From assembly GCA_001600875.1 (NCBI GenBank), contig BCLD01000024.1, forward strand, positions 168,457 through 232,456: a DNA stretch of 64,000 bases, written 5' to 3'. Positions 11,637 through 23,163 of this stretch are shown piece by piece. The position numbers and the translations under genes are program-made. Under the pieces are notes generated by a model. The model saw only the letters and a program-made list of their open reading frames with translations, ran no database searches and was not told the origin of the DNA. The first letter of the stretch is position 1. Every line of letters starts with the position of its first letter. The DNA comes from Solicoccozyma terricola (taxonomy: Eukaryota; Basidiomycota; Tremellomycetes; Filobasidiales; Piskurozymaceae).

Positions 11637-13378
11637 TCAAATCTCCGACTTCACTGTCCCTTCTCCACCATCCTGCCTCTGCGTCTGTATCCATAACCCC
11701 AATCTCTTCACCTTCCTCTTCCACTTGTCGGAAAGATCATCCTTCATTGGTGAATTTTCTAAACCGTTCGCCTTGCAGACCATATCGTATATTGATTTCA
11801 ACAGTGTTTCTTGAGCCGTGTGATGAATAGGTGCGGGTGCGGGTGCGGGTGAGGGTGAGGATGTGGTTGGGGTTGGCGCACTGGGATGAGGGATTGACGA
11901 TGGGTGAGGAGCGTATTGACCGGACGGTTGCGAGGACTTGTCGGTGGACCTGGGACGACTGGTGACAGAGCGAGCAGCATGTGGATTAGAAAGGGCGATG
12001 ATGGACGGTTCTGCGGCGGGTATCCGAAGGAATCAGTGGATGACGGGTTGAACAATGTTCGGTTTTCAACTCACCATTCATGACGACATCACCATCCTTG
12101 TCGATATCATCTGCGGGATTAGGGAACCCGAGGACCCTTCCATTCGACTCAAGTTCATTCACATTCTTGTCCACCGGAGGGTCCTGAGCGTTTGCGGATG
12201 CGTCCACCTTACCTTGAGTGGAATAAGTCGATTCAAGCTTGGCGAGCTCTTCGTCATCCACCGGAGCAACCTGAGCTTTGGCTGAAAGGTCCATCGGACC
12301 TACAGCATCATTGTCGTCCCCGAGACCGTCCAACAAACGACCGTTTCCAACCTGCAATCCGGTATCAGAACCATCATCACTCGCTCCACCTGCGAAATCG
12401 ATACATCCCAATCCAAGGTCCCGGTCGTCGTTAGTGAGAGTAGAGGAGGTGGGTTGGGGTTGGGGTTGGGGTTGGGGTTGGGGAGGTAGGGGTAGGCGTT
12501 GGCGTTGGCTTGGTTGTAGTCGTGGATCTGGTGTTGTGAACCGCTTCCTTTTCTTTCCCGCCGACTGGGATGTATCTGGAAGGTGATTGAAATCAGTAAA
12601 CATCGTCTGGTAAGACAGGCCTCCCCGACTCACTGGTCGTTTTGGATGCCGATTGAAACCTCGGAACGTCTGGTATTGTGTGTCTTGGTGGGATGGATGG
12701 TGCTACGATAGGGTTGGATGTCCCTGCAATCACCTCCAACTGACGACGAGCTTGACGAGCTTTCCATTCTTTCTCCACTGCAACAATATCCCCCAATTTG
12801 ATGGCCTTACCCTTTGCTCTTGTCCTATCATCAGCTTTATAGAGCCTAAGTTCGGACTGAGCAACGATCGCCCAAACCACCTCATCCTTCCCACTCTTCC
12901 CTGGACACATCTCTGCCAGGACACTGAGACTCTGAAGCATCTTTGTCGAGAAGGGAAAAGGAGGGTCCTCGAACAGATCAAGAGGCGAGGAGACATCCCA
13001 TAACCTGCAAATGAGCAGAGTCTTTGTATTTTTCACCACCTCTGACCTAGCAGGAAAGGAATCCGCCTGAGATTGTAACCCCTCCAATTGGGCCCATTTC
13101 TGAGCTGCACTCAACGAAGGAAACCCAAGAACCTTCCACCAGTTTGGTTTAGATCTGAAATGTTGCCAGGATGGTATCCACCCGACATCATAGAGGTATA
13201 TATGTTCATGGACTTGTTCGAAATAGGTCCTCCTTGCCATGCTGGAAGCGGCGTCGAGCAAGGGGATACGATCCTCTTCTGAAGCTTGCTGGATGATATC
13301 GTAGAAGTCTTTGGCGTTGGTGGGAGGAGCGGGAGGAGGCGGGGAAAGAGCGAGAGGAGGAGCGGGAGGAGGAGCCAT
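11637..13378 (-). CDS. basic/disordered putative nuclear protein, unrecognised
   Basis: Three exons, 12634-13378, 12075-12575 and 11637-12010, total 540 codons including stop. Both introns (58 and 64 nt) start GTGAGT and joining them keeps one frame. After a proline-rich start (APPPAPPLALSPPPPAPP), residues 25-130 form an ordered-looking region with the motif YFEQVHEHIYLYDVGW and WWKVLGFPSLSAAQKWAQ. A middle region carries a nuclear-localisation-like GKKRKRF followed by a proline/glutamine repeat encoded by a GGTTGG-type microsatellite. The C-terminus is helical and basic (SDKWKRKVKRLGLWIQTQ). I do not recognise the family. The character suggests a nuclear, possibly chromatin- or RNA-associated protein; that is inference only. 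The start could lie upstream, but no better ATG is in frame. Confidence 0.6.
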
Positions 13379-14268
13379 GATACGAAGGATGTGGATGATA
13401 GTGGTGCTGGTGCTGGTGCTGTGGGTTGTCCATTGTCATTGTCGGATTGCGCTCCATCGTCATCCTCCCCCTCTGCCTCGTTGTTACCACGTTGCAGCAA
13501 AGAGCTCAAAGCGTTGGGACGATGCCATCAAGTGAGATTCCAATACGGGGGTCTGGTGGTAAGGCAACGATGGATCCGAAAGTATAGTCCAGGCAGGGAT
13601 GGCTTGGAACCGACGGAGGATACACCGACAGAGGACCGTATGTAGTGACGGGCGGGTCTTGACAGTATCACACGACAGACTCATGCATTTCGTAGGCAGA
13701 CAGTGTCTTCGAAGATAGGCGGAAACCAGACGTCGTATATATTCACATCCATCAGAGTCATACAATAAACATCATCCGTAAAGTAGAGATAGATACCCCG
13801 TTATCGTGAATGACATCAGTCGTCAGTCGTCAGTCGTCAGTCGTTAGAGAGATGGAAATGAAAAAGAGGAGAGAAGGAAATCTATAACAGGGAAGAAAAA
13901 AGGTCATGAAGGGATGTAGTCGTCTGGGGGCGTGAAGGGGGAAAGGGAGAAGGGGAAAGGAAAAGGAAAAGGAAAAGGAAAAGGAAAAGGAAAAGGAAAA
14001 GGAAAAGGAAAAGGAAAAGGAAAAGGAAAAGGAAAAGGAAAAGGAAAAGGAAAACGAGAAAGGAAAAGGAAAAGGAAAAGGAAAAGGAAAAGGGAAAATG
14101 TCCAAGGAGCAGGATTGTGTATTGTTTAGCTCGATTGATGGAGGTTCCGATTGACCTATTTTCAACGACGCGAACGTATAATCGTTGCTACAAGTAATCG
14201 AGGATCGAATCGCCATCAGCTATAAATTCCTGTATACGCCGTGGAAGCCCCCGAACATAAGTTACCTC
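13379..14268. other. intergenic, with a hexanucleotide microsatellite
   Basis: This separates two minus-strand genes and would contain the promoter of the first and the 3' region of the second. Apart from the GGAAAA repeat and three tandem CGTCAGT units at about 13816-13840, I see nothing. Confidence 0.45.
13951..14094. repeat. (GGAAAA)n microsatellite
   Basis: About 24 hexamer units of AAAAGG with two small interruptions (AACGAGAAAGG and AAGGGAAAA). Long lysine-glycine or phenylalanine-proline frames across it are artefacts of the repeat. It lies downstream of the gene ending at 14269. Confidence 0.9.
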
Positions 14269-17001
14269 TCACGAGTCTTCATTCGTATTCCCCTTCTGGA
14301 AGGTATGACACGGTTCTTCACCTTGAACAAAGTTGGGAGTGACGAGAGGTATCTCTTCCGATGATTCCACCGATGCGTGTGATGGACGACGACGACGACG
14401 ACGACGACGACGTGGTAAGATGTCGCAAGTCCAGGTGGGTAGTAGCGGTGTGGGTCGACTAGCTGTCTTTGTATATGACATCGACACGGGAGGTGGTTGA
14501 ATGTTTGAGGTATCACCGATATCTTCTGCGAAAAAAAGAGATCCCGTCAGTGTCGTCGGATTAATATCGAAACTTCGATACATACCTGATTCACCTTTTC
14601 TATCCGCCGCCGACATTGTCTGTATCCACCAGCCCATCACCTCCTCCTGCCGCTCTTCCTCTGAGAACAAATCCCACGATTGGGATTTGGTAAAGGAAGG
14701 ATGTGACGAAACTGAGAGTGCGGGAAGAGTCCAGTTCTCTAGACGATCACTCGACTTTCTAATCCCTTGTGACGGTGACGGTGACGGTGACGCCGAAGCC
14801 GACGCCGACCCCGAAGCCGACGACGAATTACTTCGTGTCACCCTCCGCGGCCGCTGTGGTGGACCAAGATGATCACTCGACTGAACCGTCTCCTCGTCCT
14901 TGGATACTTGAGTGGAAGTCGACGACGTGAATTGAGCGTCGGTAGAGATTGAAACGGATGATAAAGACTTTGTTTTCTTCTGCGGTGGTTGGTGGTTCCT
15001 CGGTTTTACCTTTCGAAGACACCAGAGCCAGTTACCTATCGTTTCCAGCCTCCGTTCCGCTTCCTCCATGATGTATTTGATAACGAGCGTTACCTGCAAC
15101 AAATCCTTGTGCTTGGTCGTGTTGAATGAGGATATACAATACCATGCCTGGATGACGGATGACGGATGACGGATGACGGATGACGATGACGGATGACGAC
15201 GACGATGATGACGGATGACGATGACGATCAAGTTTAGTACCGGTCGGGTAGATTGAACGCGCAAGAGAGAAAAAAGGGTTCATGCTGGGTTCACTCACAA
15301 ATTGAGGTTCAACGACCTCTCCCCGCTTCTCCTTGGCTTTCCCTTTCCCTTTCCCTTTCCCTTTCCGATCGACGACCGACGACGACGACGACGACGAATC
15401 AACCTCACACTCGACTCTCATCACCCAGAGATGCCAATGAGGACCATTTGTTGAAATTCCAAAAACCCTTCTCATCTCCTGTCGTGGTTGAATGAAATCG
15501 TTCGAATTACCCGAATCACAACTCGCCGCCATTCGTGCTTTTGTTTCCAACGTCAAGAGGATACGGAGAGAGCAGTACATTGCGATTTGAACTTGGAGTT
15601 CGGAATGAGAAGCCGAACCGTTGTGGGATTTGGTCTCGATGAAAAAGTAAGGGAATGGAAGGGTTGGGTTGGCGCCTGGGGGGGTGGGGGGGGGGGGGGG
15701 AAGGGGGGTACGGCGGAGAGAGGCAGGGGTAGGACGGGAGGATTACGACGTATGCAAATGAGCAGTCAGTACTGGTGACCACAAAGTCCAACGGTCCAAC
15801 GACCCGACTCAAAGAGCCCACCCACACTCACGACGCTGAAACCCAGAAACGATATCATATCTCCTCTCTCCCAACCAAGCACCCGTTTCCCTAACATCCA
15901 CGATATTCTCCTCTTCATCCGTTCTAGCTATTCGGATTGAAGATGGTTTGTATCCCAACACGATATCGAGTTTACGAATAGGTGAGAATTTGGGGATTTG
16001 GAGTTGGTCGAGGATATCGAGGTCAACGAGGAACTGGGATCTGGACGGGGGGTGGGGGGGGGGGGGGGGGGGAGGGGGAACGCGGACGGGGTTGTTATAT
16101 GTTATCAGTCTTGTGTTTGATTGAAAGCGAGATAGACCCTAGAGACCCGATAGAGAGACCTCCCAACACTCACTCAATCTTTGTAAACGGTCGAGTCGAG
16201 GCGAATATCATCTCCTCTAGGAACTTTATAGCACTCGTCTCCCATAAATGTTCTTCCCTTGGTGTAGTTTGGATTTCAAAGAACTCTACCACCATATACT
16301 GCACGAGGTTGAGGTATCGGGTTGTTGGGGTGAACATGTCTTGCGAGTAGGGATGACGGTTCGGTAGGGGTGGTAGAGGGGAGAGGGATAGGGGTGGGAA
16401 TCCATTGGAGGTCGAGGTCGAGGACGAGGACGAGGACGAGGACGACGTCGACGTCGACGTCTCAACGTGTTGGGATTCAAGTCGTTGGTACATTCTTTGA
16501 AGGCCCATTATGAGAGACTCCTCTGGGGGATGCTGATGAGGGTGGGGGTGGGGGTCGGGGCGGGGGGATATGGTCGATGTGAGATAGTCGGTGGTCAGCC
16601 GATCATCCACCGACATGCCATGCCACCGCCATCACCCCCGTTGTCGCCGTGTTNNNNNNNNNNNNNNNNNNNNNNNNNNNNNNNNNNNNNNNNNNNNNNN
16701 NNNNNNNNNNNNNNNNNNNNNNNNNNNNNNNNNNNNNNNNNNNNNNNNNNNNNNNNNNNNNNNNNNNNNNNNNNNNNNNNNNNNNNNNNNNNNNNNNNNN
16801 NNNNNNNNNNNNNNNNNNNNNNNNNNNNNNNNNNNNNNNNNNNNNNNNNNNNNNNNNNNNNNNNNNNNNNNNNNNNNNNNNNNNNNNNNNNNNGGGGAGG
16901 GGGGGTGATGGTGGTGGTTCAACACAGCGAGCGGTTACTCACTCATACGATCTGACCATCGTGGGAAAACAGGGAGCTTTGGGTGGCGACACGGGCGACA
17001 T
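14269..17001 (-). CDS. protein with fungal PD-(D/E)XK nuclease-like domain (interrupted by gap)
   Basis: Reconstructed exons: a first exon from 17001 (MSPVSPPKAP) down to a GTGAGT at about 16942; sequence up to 16616 lost in the 240-base gap; then about 16174-16616, 15832-16040, 15299-15675 and 14269-15093. The last is split by a canonical GTATGT...CGCAG intron near 14528-14586. The core reads RKLDIVLGYKPSSIR, then FPYFFIETK, then ELQVQIAMYCSLRIL, then PHWHLWVMRV. These match the D, (D/E)xK and Q positions of PD-(D/E)XK folds and the GxxWHLW strand of the fungal PD-(D/E)XK nuclease-like family. The N-terminal and C-terminal regions are low-complexity: serine and aspartate tracts, nine arginines near the C-terminus, and KGKGKGKGKAK. 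Whether the protein cuts DNA is unknown; many family members are uncharacterised. Confidence 0.7.
15151..15226. repeat. (GATGACG)n repeat inside an intron
   Basis: Seven-base units GATGACG with GATGACGAC variants. The tract falls between the exon ending at 15299 and the one starting at 15093 of the minus-strand nuclease-like gene, so it is intronic. Confidence 0.85.
16654..16893. other. assembly gap, 240 N
   Basis: Unknown bases. The right flank is GGGGAGGGGGGG. The gap lies within an intron or early exon of the minus-strand nuclease-like gene. Its true length is unknown. Confidence 0.95.
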
Positions 17002-17622
17002 GACTCCAACCTCTAGCAAGCTCAAGCCCCTGACAGTTGGGAACAGAGTGTTCAGCGACTGAGCACAAGCTGCAGTCCACGCATGTCATTCCATCACGAG
17101 TAGGGTTAGGCTTACATAGAGAGAGTTTCTATTTTCTTTTTTTTTTTTTTTCGGTGCTTTGTGTAACAATCTAACGACCCGATCGTCATATCCACCGGAT
17201 AGACTGACTAGTCACCTGCCTCTCTATCTGATGTCGATCAGCCCAAATCCGATACCCCAGTCAATGTCAGTCGGAGCTCGACTGGTATCACATAAACGTT
17301 GGTGCAAGCGTGGCAGCTTGCAAAGTAAAAAGAGGGGTAAAGAGTCTATGTCGAACAGCTCCCCCCCCCCCCCCCCGCGGCTTCTGTCAGCGGAGATAGG
17401 GAGGAGGGGCCCAGAGACTAAGCGAAGATGGACCATGGTTTGTTATAGGGGAGTTGGTCTGTTTGTTGATTCCAAGATGTGTGTGTGTGTGTTTTAATAG
17501 AGGGGTGGGGAGGGGAACAAAGGTATGTGAGAGCGAGGTGATAATGGCATTGTTCAAACAAAGGTAACCCCATACTAAATCAAACGTGTTTTTCCATCTC
17601 ATTCATGCGCCAACAATCCCAG
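17002..17622. other. intergenic, no gene seen
   Basis: Upstream region of the nuclease-like gene and downstream of the small acidic-protein gene. It contains a T-rich run at 17138-17152, a C run at about 17361-17376 and a short GT microsatellite at about 17478-17490. No supported frame. Confidence 0.45.
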
Positions 17623-18069
17623 TTATTTGTCCTCTGATTTAACCACCACGGATTCTTCATCTTCACTTAGCGTCGCACCAGAGTTCTGGCCATCCCCAGT
17701 CGCAGTGCTCCCTTGCTGAGTGCTCATTACGCTCTCATCCGGCCCCCCTAGAGTATCCTCCTCTAGGGTTGGGGTTTGGGTTCCCACTGGGCTGCACTCC
17801 TCTTGGTTTGTGCCCGGTTTCTCACCGAAGGCTGCATTACAATACTCTTGATGGATTTTCAGGATTGCCTCTTTAGAAATCTTCCATTCTGCAAACTGAG
17901 CGAGAGCCTCGGGGTTGAAAGGTGGATCATTGATAGCTTCGTCATTGTCATCATGTGCCTTCCATTGCTTCACCTCCTCCTCATGTTCTTCCATATATTT
18001 CACTACCAGGACGCGGTCCGCTTGGGGGGCTAGCAATTTAACAACGTCTATCAACAGCATGGACGCCAT
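17623..18069 (-). CDS. small acidic protein, unrecognised
   Basis: Single-exon frame of 148 codons starting MASMLLIDVVKLLAPQ. The first third is helical (VLVVKYMEEHEEEVKQWK), followed by a conserved-looking FNPEALAQFAEWKISKEAIL segment, and the last 60 residues are acidic and Ser/Thr-rich, ending EESVVVKSEDK. The open frame continues upstream to 18432, but that part reads like 5' UTR (CAACACAATTG context), and MASM is the first start after a pyrimidine-rich stretch. No domain is recognised. The gene is probably real because the frame is open over its whole length with protein-like composition. Confidence 0.5.
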   Translation of the reverse strand: MASMLLIDVVKLLAPQADRVLVVKYMEEHEEEVKQWKAHDDNDEAINDPPFNPEALAQFAEWKISKEAILKIHQEYCNAAFGEKPGTNQEECSPVGTQTPTLEEDTLGGPDESVMSTQQGSTATGDGQNSGATLSEDEESVVVKSEDK

Positions 18070-18384
18070 TATGTGTATGGAACAATTGTGTTGGTGACAC
18101 TTGAAAACAAAAGACACAAACGATGTATTTGGGTTTAATCGGGGTGTAGGGAGGGCCAAAGGGTGGTTGTAGTAAGTTGTGGTGACTGTTATAAAGACTA
18201 GCTCGATTTGATATGAGTGTTGTTGTTGTTCACAGGCAAGTGCTGATGAGTGGAGATGGAGAGTCTGGGATGTGTAGAGATGTTCCGTCACACAATCCAT
18301 CATCAACCTCCAAGGGCAACTATAAAATCTCTTATATACTGCTCTGCGCTGTGTACTAACCGCTATGCTTGATAATATCCTGTT

Positions 18385-18650
18385 GTGGTTCTTTTTAACC
18401 CCCAACAAAGGAAAACATCTACCAGTTCCCACTATGCCTTATCATGTCCAGTGGTTCTTTTTAACTACAACAAAGGAAAACATCTACCAGTTCCCACTAT
18501 GCCTTATCATGTCCAGTGGTTCTTTTTAGCCACCACAACAAAGGAAAACATCTACCAGTGCCCGCTATGCCTTATCATGTCCAGTGGTTCTTTTTAGCCA
18601 CCACAACAAAGGAAAACATCTACCAGTGCCCGCTATGCCTTATCATGTCC
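18385..18650. repeat. four-copy tandem repeat of about 66 bp
   Basis: Four consecutive units beginning GTGGTTCTTTTTA and ending ATGCCTTATCATGTCC. Units 1 and 2 share CAGTTCCCACTATGCC. Units 3 and 4 share CAGTGCCCGCTATGCC and an extra CCACCA, so 3 and 4 are the most recent duplication. There are no unique spacers, so this is not CRISPR. It lies immediately upstream of the small acidic-protein gene on the minus strand and could alter its promoter. Confidence 0.9.
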
Positions 18651-19342
18651 TGTAAGGATACGACCTTTCTCAGGCCCGAATCCTCACCGGATCTCGTCCA
18701 CCGATTCCTCCATCCACAGTGCTCCGGGCTACAAATCCCTGGGATTCTCGTATCAGTTGGATGACTCTTCACTACCTCTCTCTCGCCGATGTCACCCCCG
18801 ATTGGTTCGCTTACACACTCGCCTAGAATCACCGCTCCGAGGTACAACAAGAAGGTCTCGATGCCGATTGGTCATCCTCTCTTTCTCTCCCCGGACATCA
18901 TATCTCTTCGGACCGGTTCTTCAGCGCTCTTTTTCTCTTTCCTCTCTTTGCTATCTCGCCCGGTGAGATACCCTTTGTATGTATATATAGGGAGCCCTGC
19001 CCTTTGGTAGACGGCTTTTCCCCTTTCTTTCACCTTGTATTAGACCCAGTCTTCGGAGTATACATCATCTGCACATCACCATCACTTCACCATCGAGCGG
19101 CCCTAGGACTAGCTACCCTCTTCGGCCCTCGATTCACACACACATCTCGCTCCCTCACCGCTAAACTCTCCGGCCACCGACTCCACTCCTTGTCCGACGC
19201 CATCTCTCCTTTCTGGACAGACGAGCCTACTCTTCTCATTTATACATGAATTCGGTGATAGAAGTGAAACAGAGACATCGTATGCCGCCAAGGGAACGTT
19301 TGGAGTGAGAAGAGAGTAAGGCGAGATGTGGTTACTATGACT
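18651..19342. other. intergenic, no supported gene
   Basis: Pyrimidine-rich plus-strand frames (for example 18789-19010 and 19004-19249) are open but show no motif, no intron signals and skewed Ser/Leu/Pro composition. I do not call a gene. Confidence 0.35.
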
Positions 19343-19611
19343 GTTGCCAGGGAAACGATGTTCATCGTTCTGGCGACAATGGAATGCTAGGGTTGCATTT
19401 CATTGCTGCGTGTAAGGAATGCAACTGCAAAGTAACATTCATTAACCGGACCCCTTACCACTACGGCAAAAGGCCACAATTCCACGTTCAAAGTGGAATT
19501 GGGTTTGCAGTGGTATATATACCCAACACGCCCAAGTATGTGGTCCCCGTAGCATCCTTGCACTGCGGAGGTTGCCAGAAAGACGAGGTCGTTTTCCTGG
19601 CGACGAATGGA
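19343..19611. repeat. 41-bp quasi-palindromes flanking dispersed element copy B
   Basis: Two 41-bp segments, 19343-19383 and 19571-19611, both start GTTGCCAG and end in TGGCGAC(G)AATGGA-like sequence. Each is itself nearly palindromic: AACGATG-TTC-CATCGTT in the first, ACGA-GG-TCGT in the second. They sit on either side of copy B of the dispersed hairpin element (19410-19537). The other two copies of the element lack them. The arrangement resembles duplicated ends of a composite insertion. Confidence 0.6.
19410..19537 (+). repeat. dispersed 150-bp hairpin element, copy B
   Basis: Diverged copy of the elements at 11079-11235 and 36195-36346. It shares GCAACTGCAAAGTAACATTC, ATTAACCG and CCACAATTCCA blocks, and keeps the outer inverted repeat with one mismatch (TTTGCAGTGG). 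The inner pair is perfect, CAATTCCAC with GTGGAATTG. The CKECNCKVTFINRTPY frame is also open here. Confidence 0.65.
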
Positions 19612-19943
19612 ACGGAAGGATGGTTTTGGTGGTGACCAACTGACGTGTCGCTAGTGTCGTATCCTTACAGACTGGACCTGCATTCTAATTCCTTGATTAA
19701 CAGCTGAAACCTGCAGAAGTGACTAGAACTATCTTACATGGTGGATCCTGAGTCGCTTGGACCCTCACTAGCATCCACGGGATTCGAAGAAGCAAAATAT
19801 TCAGTCTGAACCAGATTGCACTCGAAATTCTTGTTTGACTTTCCACATTCCACTCTAAACCCAAGGCTGGCTGTATATACAAATCTTTACTTTTAAGCAT
19901 TTTCTTTGTGGTAGTGACTTCGTAATGGGTTTTTAACATCGTC

Positions 19944-19986
19944 GTTCTTTCTCCGCTCTTTCTCCGCTCTTTCTCCGCTCTTTCTC
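19944..19986. repeat. 11-bp tandem repeat
   Basis: The unit CTCTTTCTCCG is repeated about 3.5 times. The stretch lies in a gene-free interval between the copy-B element and the 3' end of the MFS transporter gene; 19612-20290 otherwise shows nothing I can name. Confidence 0.85.
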
Positions 19987-20290
19987 ATGGTTATTATCCC
20001 TTGGCGACTGGCTGCTAAGGATGACCTGAGGTGACCACTGCGTTGATTATAAAGGGAACTGCCGCTGGTTGGGTTTTGACCTTGCCTCGAGGATGCATGG
20101 CAGTCGGTAAAGTGTGATACGAGTACGCCTGGAAGCGGCCTGATTACATGGTGAAGAAAAGGGACGAGAAAATAACTACTCAGGCGTCTGAACCTTCCTT
20201 TTTACACATAAAAAGAAAGAGAAACGGTAGGAGTCGTCGGCTCGTCCCCGGAGTCGAGGCGGACAGACATTGGCCTTCAATCGCGTTGCT

Positions 20291-22913
20291 TCAATAACCG
20301 ACACCTTTCTCTGCAGGGCCTGGCACGAGTGGCTGCTGCATGACGGTCTTTGTGGCGTTGTGGTTTAACTGGTTGGCACTGGCAGCAACCTCGCGCATCG
20401 AGGTGGTTTTGTAGCCTGTGAATAACGGAGGCTCTTGGTTGATCAGCGATGGATCTTGAAGCGATATGGTACATCACTTACTCCTCATCTTCCACGCGGG
20501 AACGCCTTGATCGTACATCTCGTCGATTTCTACCCAGGTGCGGTTCTTTGTTTCAGGACTACGTTGGATAAGAAGACCGTAATCAGGGCCGATATTTCGG
20601 ATAGCGTTCACGAATCCCACACTGACATTAATAAATAGCATGCGATCACACCAACCGTTGTGAAGGCTCCGGTCACCAAGTAGGTCTTGGGGCCAAGGTT
20701 TGCGCTGAAACGAGCTAGATATTAGTCTCTGCCACGCAAGAGACAGCAGCGGTAATATAATATATTGCGACTCACGGAGCACCCAAGAGATACGGGATGG
20801 CGACAGTTGCAAGAATGGTGGCGATGAGATTGACCTGGATGGCGTAGGAAACCGTGTATTCTCGAAGGACCATGGTAGGGATCTCGGCGACAAAGGTGTA
20901 GACTCTGTTGGCGAACACCGTCGATCAGCTTCACCATCTTTGAGAACCTCTGGCCTGGGCGTGATTCTCACCCAGAGAATGCAAGCTGACACATAAACGC
21001 CAAGATGATGGAGACTCCAGCAAGAGCAGTCCCTTGACTCGTGGTCTTGATCCCCGTGAACCCGATTCCACCAGCAATATAGTCAAAGGCCGCCACGAGA
21101 CTGAGCGCGATCAAAGTGAGCGGACGACGACCGACGTAGTCGTTCAAAATGCCGCCGGTAATTGTGCCAATGAGAGCGAGGATAGCCGTTATAATGGACC
21201 ATCGGAACGGGTTGGCGACTCCGGCAGCTTCCAGGATGATGATACCGTAAGTCGTCGTGAGCCTGTTGTAATTAAGTATTATCGGCGTGAGGGACAATCT
21301 CAGCAGATCGAACAGCCCCGCCCGCCATCCAAGTCCGTTGCTCACGAATAACCACTGCAAGATGTCAAGCATCCGAGCAAAGAAGATGCGATGGTCCTCT
21401 TGATATTGGATCTGTTGAAGATGTCCATAAACTTGGCCTGCGAGAGTAGGTTCTTTTGTTCCTCGAGCGCAGCCATCATCGCAGCGATCTCCGCCTCAAC
21501 AAGGTCGTCTCTCCCCGCCTTCCGGATTCGGCGCTGTACCTTGGTCGCCTCTGCGACTCTGCCCTTCTTGAGCAAATATCCGGTCGACTCTTGCAGGAAG
21601 AAACTGGCGATGGCAAGGGTGGCGGGAAGAGCGATTTGGATTTCGAGCGGGATCTGCCATTGCCTGTCGCTTTTGATGGAGGAACAGAAGAACATGATGA
21701 CTGTGGACGAATTTTTTGGTTGTCGGATAAGCCTTTGGAGATGGGAGCACAGGATATTGCATTACACTTTTTCACCTACCAGTGCTAATGACTCCCATGA
21801 CACCATTAAAGGCATTACTAAAAGCAATAGTCGTAGCTCGGTATTTACTTGGGACCATCTCGATGACGTAAAGGAGAGTCATTTGCTCGGCCAGAGTAAT
21901 GCCCATGACTGTGGTTACAAAGGTTAGATTGCCAGCTCGGAATTGGGTCGAATCAGCAAGCAAGCTCACAGTTCCAGGCGCGCGCGAAAGACATGGCTCC
22001 CAGACTGGGTCTAAACAAATAGTACGTTGTTGATCACCGCGAGTCAGAGGATAACTTTGGCTATTGACAAGAGGAGCTTGCTAGACTCACGCCCAACGCT
22101 GCAGGATAGAGCTCGGCAAGCAGCATAATCCAAAGGCAAATTGAATCGTCCTTTTCCTCCCGATCCGGTTTGAGAGGAAAGGTGCAATCGGACTTGCGAA
22201 AAGACTGCCAACGACAGCGACAGTGACAAGGAGGTTGATGTTTCGGGCCTAATAAAAGCATTGAAGAAGCGATGAGCAGCTAGATCTCCAAGAAAAGCGG
22301 CCAAGTAATCGGCAAGACAAGGATGGTCGAAAAGACAAGGATGTCAGTAGAGGAAAGGAAGGCGGTACTCACGTTGAAGGCCAGGACGCCGTGAATAGGA
22401 CCTTGGTACCGGTCGATGAAAAACGGCAAGCCGATTCTTAGAGTTGGCAGATCGAAGCAGATGAGCATAGTCCACCATCTTTCCACTTGATTTGGAAACA
22501 GAACCTACAGAGCACCGACAATGGCAACACTGAGGAACCCATGAGATGTGGTCAGCAGAGGGACCTCTCGTATCTCGACTGAGGACAGGCGTGTCGATCG
22601 ATGGCAAGTACTGACTCATAACCAAAGAGAATCCACGCCAACGACGCAATAAACACTGCGCAAGATGCATAACATCAAAGTTAGCTCTCTCGGCTCAGAT
22701 ATCACCATACCGGAACGCTCCCGACTTACTTTGGAAGAAAAAGTAGGCATTCGCCCACCCCTTCGGATCGTGAATCAAATGTTCCAATGCGGCGTCATCG
22801 AGTGTGGGACTGACATTCGAAGGTGTAGATCGTTCAACGTGAGTCGAATGCACGCCCTGTTTGGACTCTTGGTCGTCCCGGAGAGCACCGGACTTATTGT
22901 TGTAGGAAGACAT
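20291..22913 (-). CDS. MFS sugar-type transporter
   Basis: Intact gene with about eleven exons; every splice joins in frame. N-terminus MSSYNNKSGALRDDQ is cytosolic, followed by MFIASLAWILFGYD, VAIVGALIGLPFF and NRIGRKRTI (the sugar-porter loop 2-3 signature). TM segments continue through LAEQMTLLYVIEMVPSKYRA (the PxxxR motif after TM6 of sugar porters) and the GILNDYVGRRPLTLIAL segment (loop 8-9 signature), and a final PETKNRTWVEIDEMY close to the family's PETKGxTLEEID. The tail ends GPAEKGVGY. Length of about 500 residues is normal for Pfam Sugar_tr. The protein sits in the plasma membrane and imports a sugar, glycoside or related polyol/acid; the substrate is not readable. It is divergent from the esterase gene at 23505, and the 591-bp gap between them holds iterated GCTCGG sites. 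Confidence 0.85.
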
Positions 22914-23163
22914 GTGACAAGGTACCTGATGCTGATACCAGATGCGGGGGAAGGGCGGGGATTTGTTGCGCCAGGAGGGAAAGAACTTGAGAACTTGCGA
23001 TTCGACGACGATGTTGGGAGATCGAAAGGAGCCCTGGTTCGGGGTTTGCCTTATCTATATGATTGGGCCCTTTTACGGGCCATCGATGTGATAGGAGGTG
23101 CGTCAGGGAGGTGAAAGTGCAGTGCACAGTCTCCCCGCGGGGCCAGCTGCGGCCGGATCTCGC

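Noticed and set aside
11280..11696. 138-codon plus-strand frame with a long poly-proline run
   Set aside because: The frame is created by the C57 homopolymer and overlaps the 3' exon of the minus-strand gene.
13932..14129. Lysine-glycine and phenylalanine-rich reading frames
   Set aside because: They are translations of the GGAAAA microsatellite.
16591..17062. Frames running through the N gap
   Set aside because: They consist mostly of unknown residues and only reflect the gap length.
18385..18650. CRISPR-like array
   Set aside because: Units are contiguous with no unique spacers; the organism is eukaryotic.
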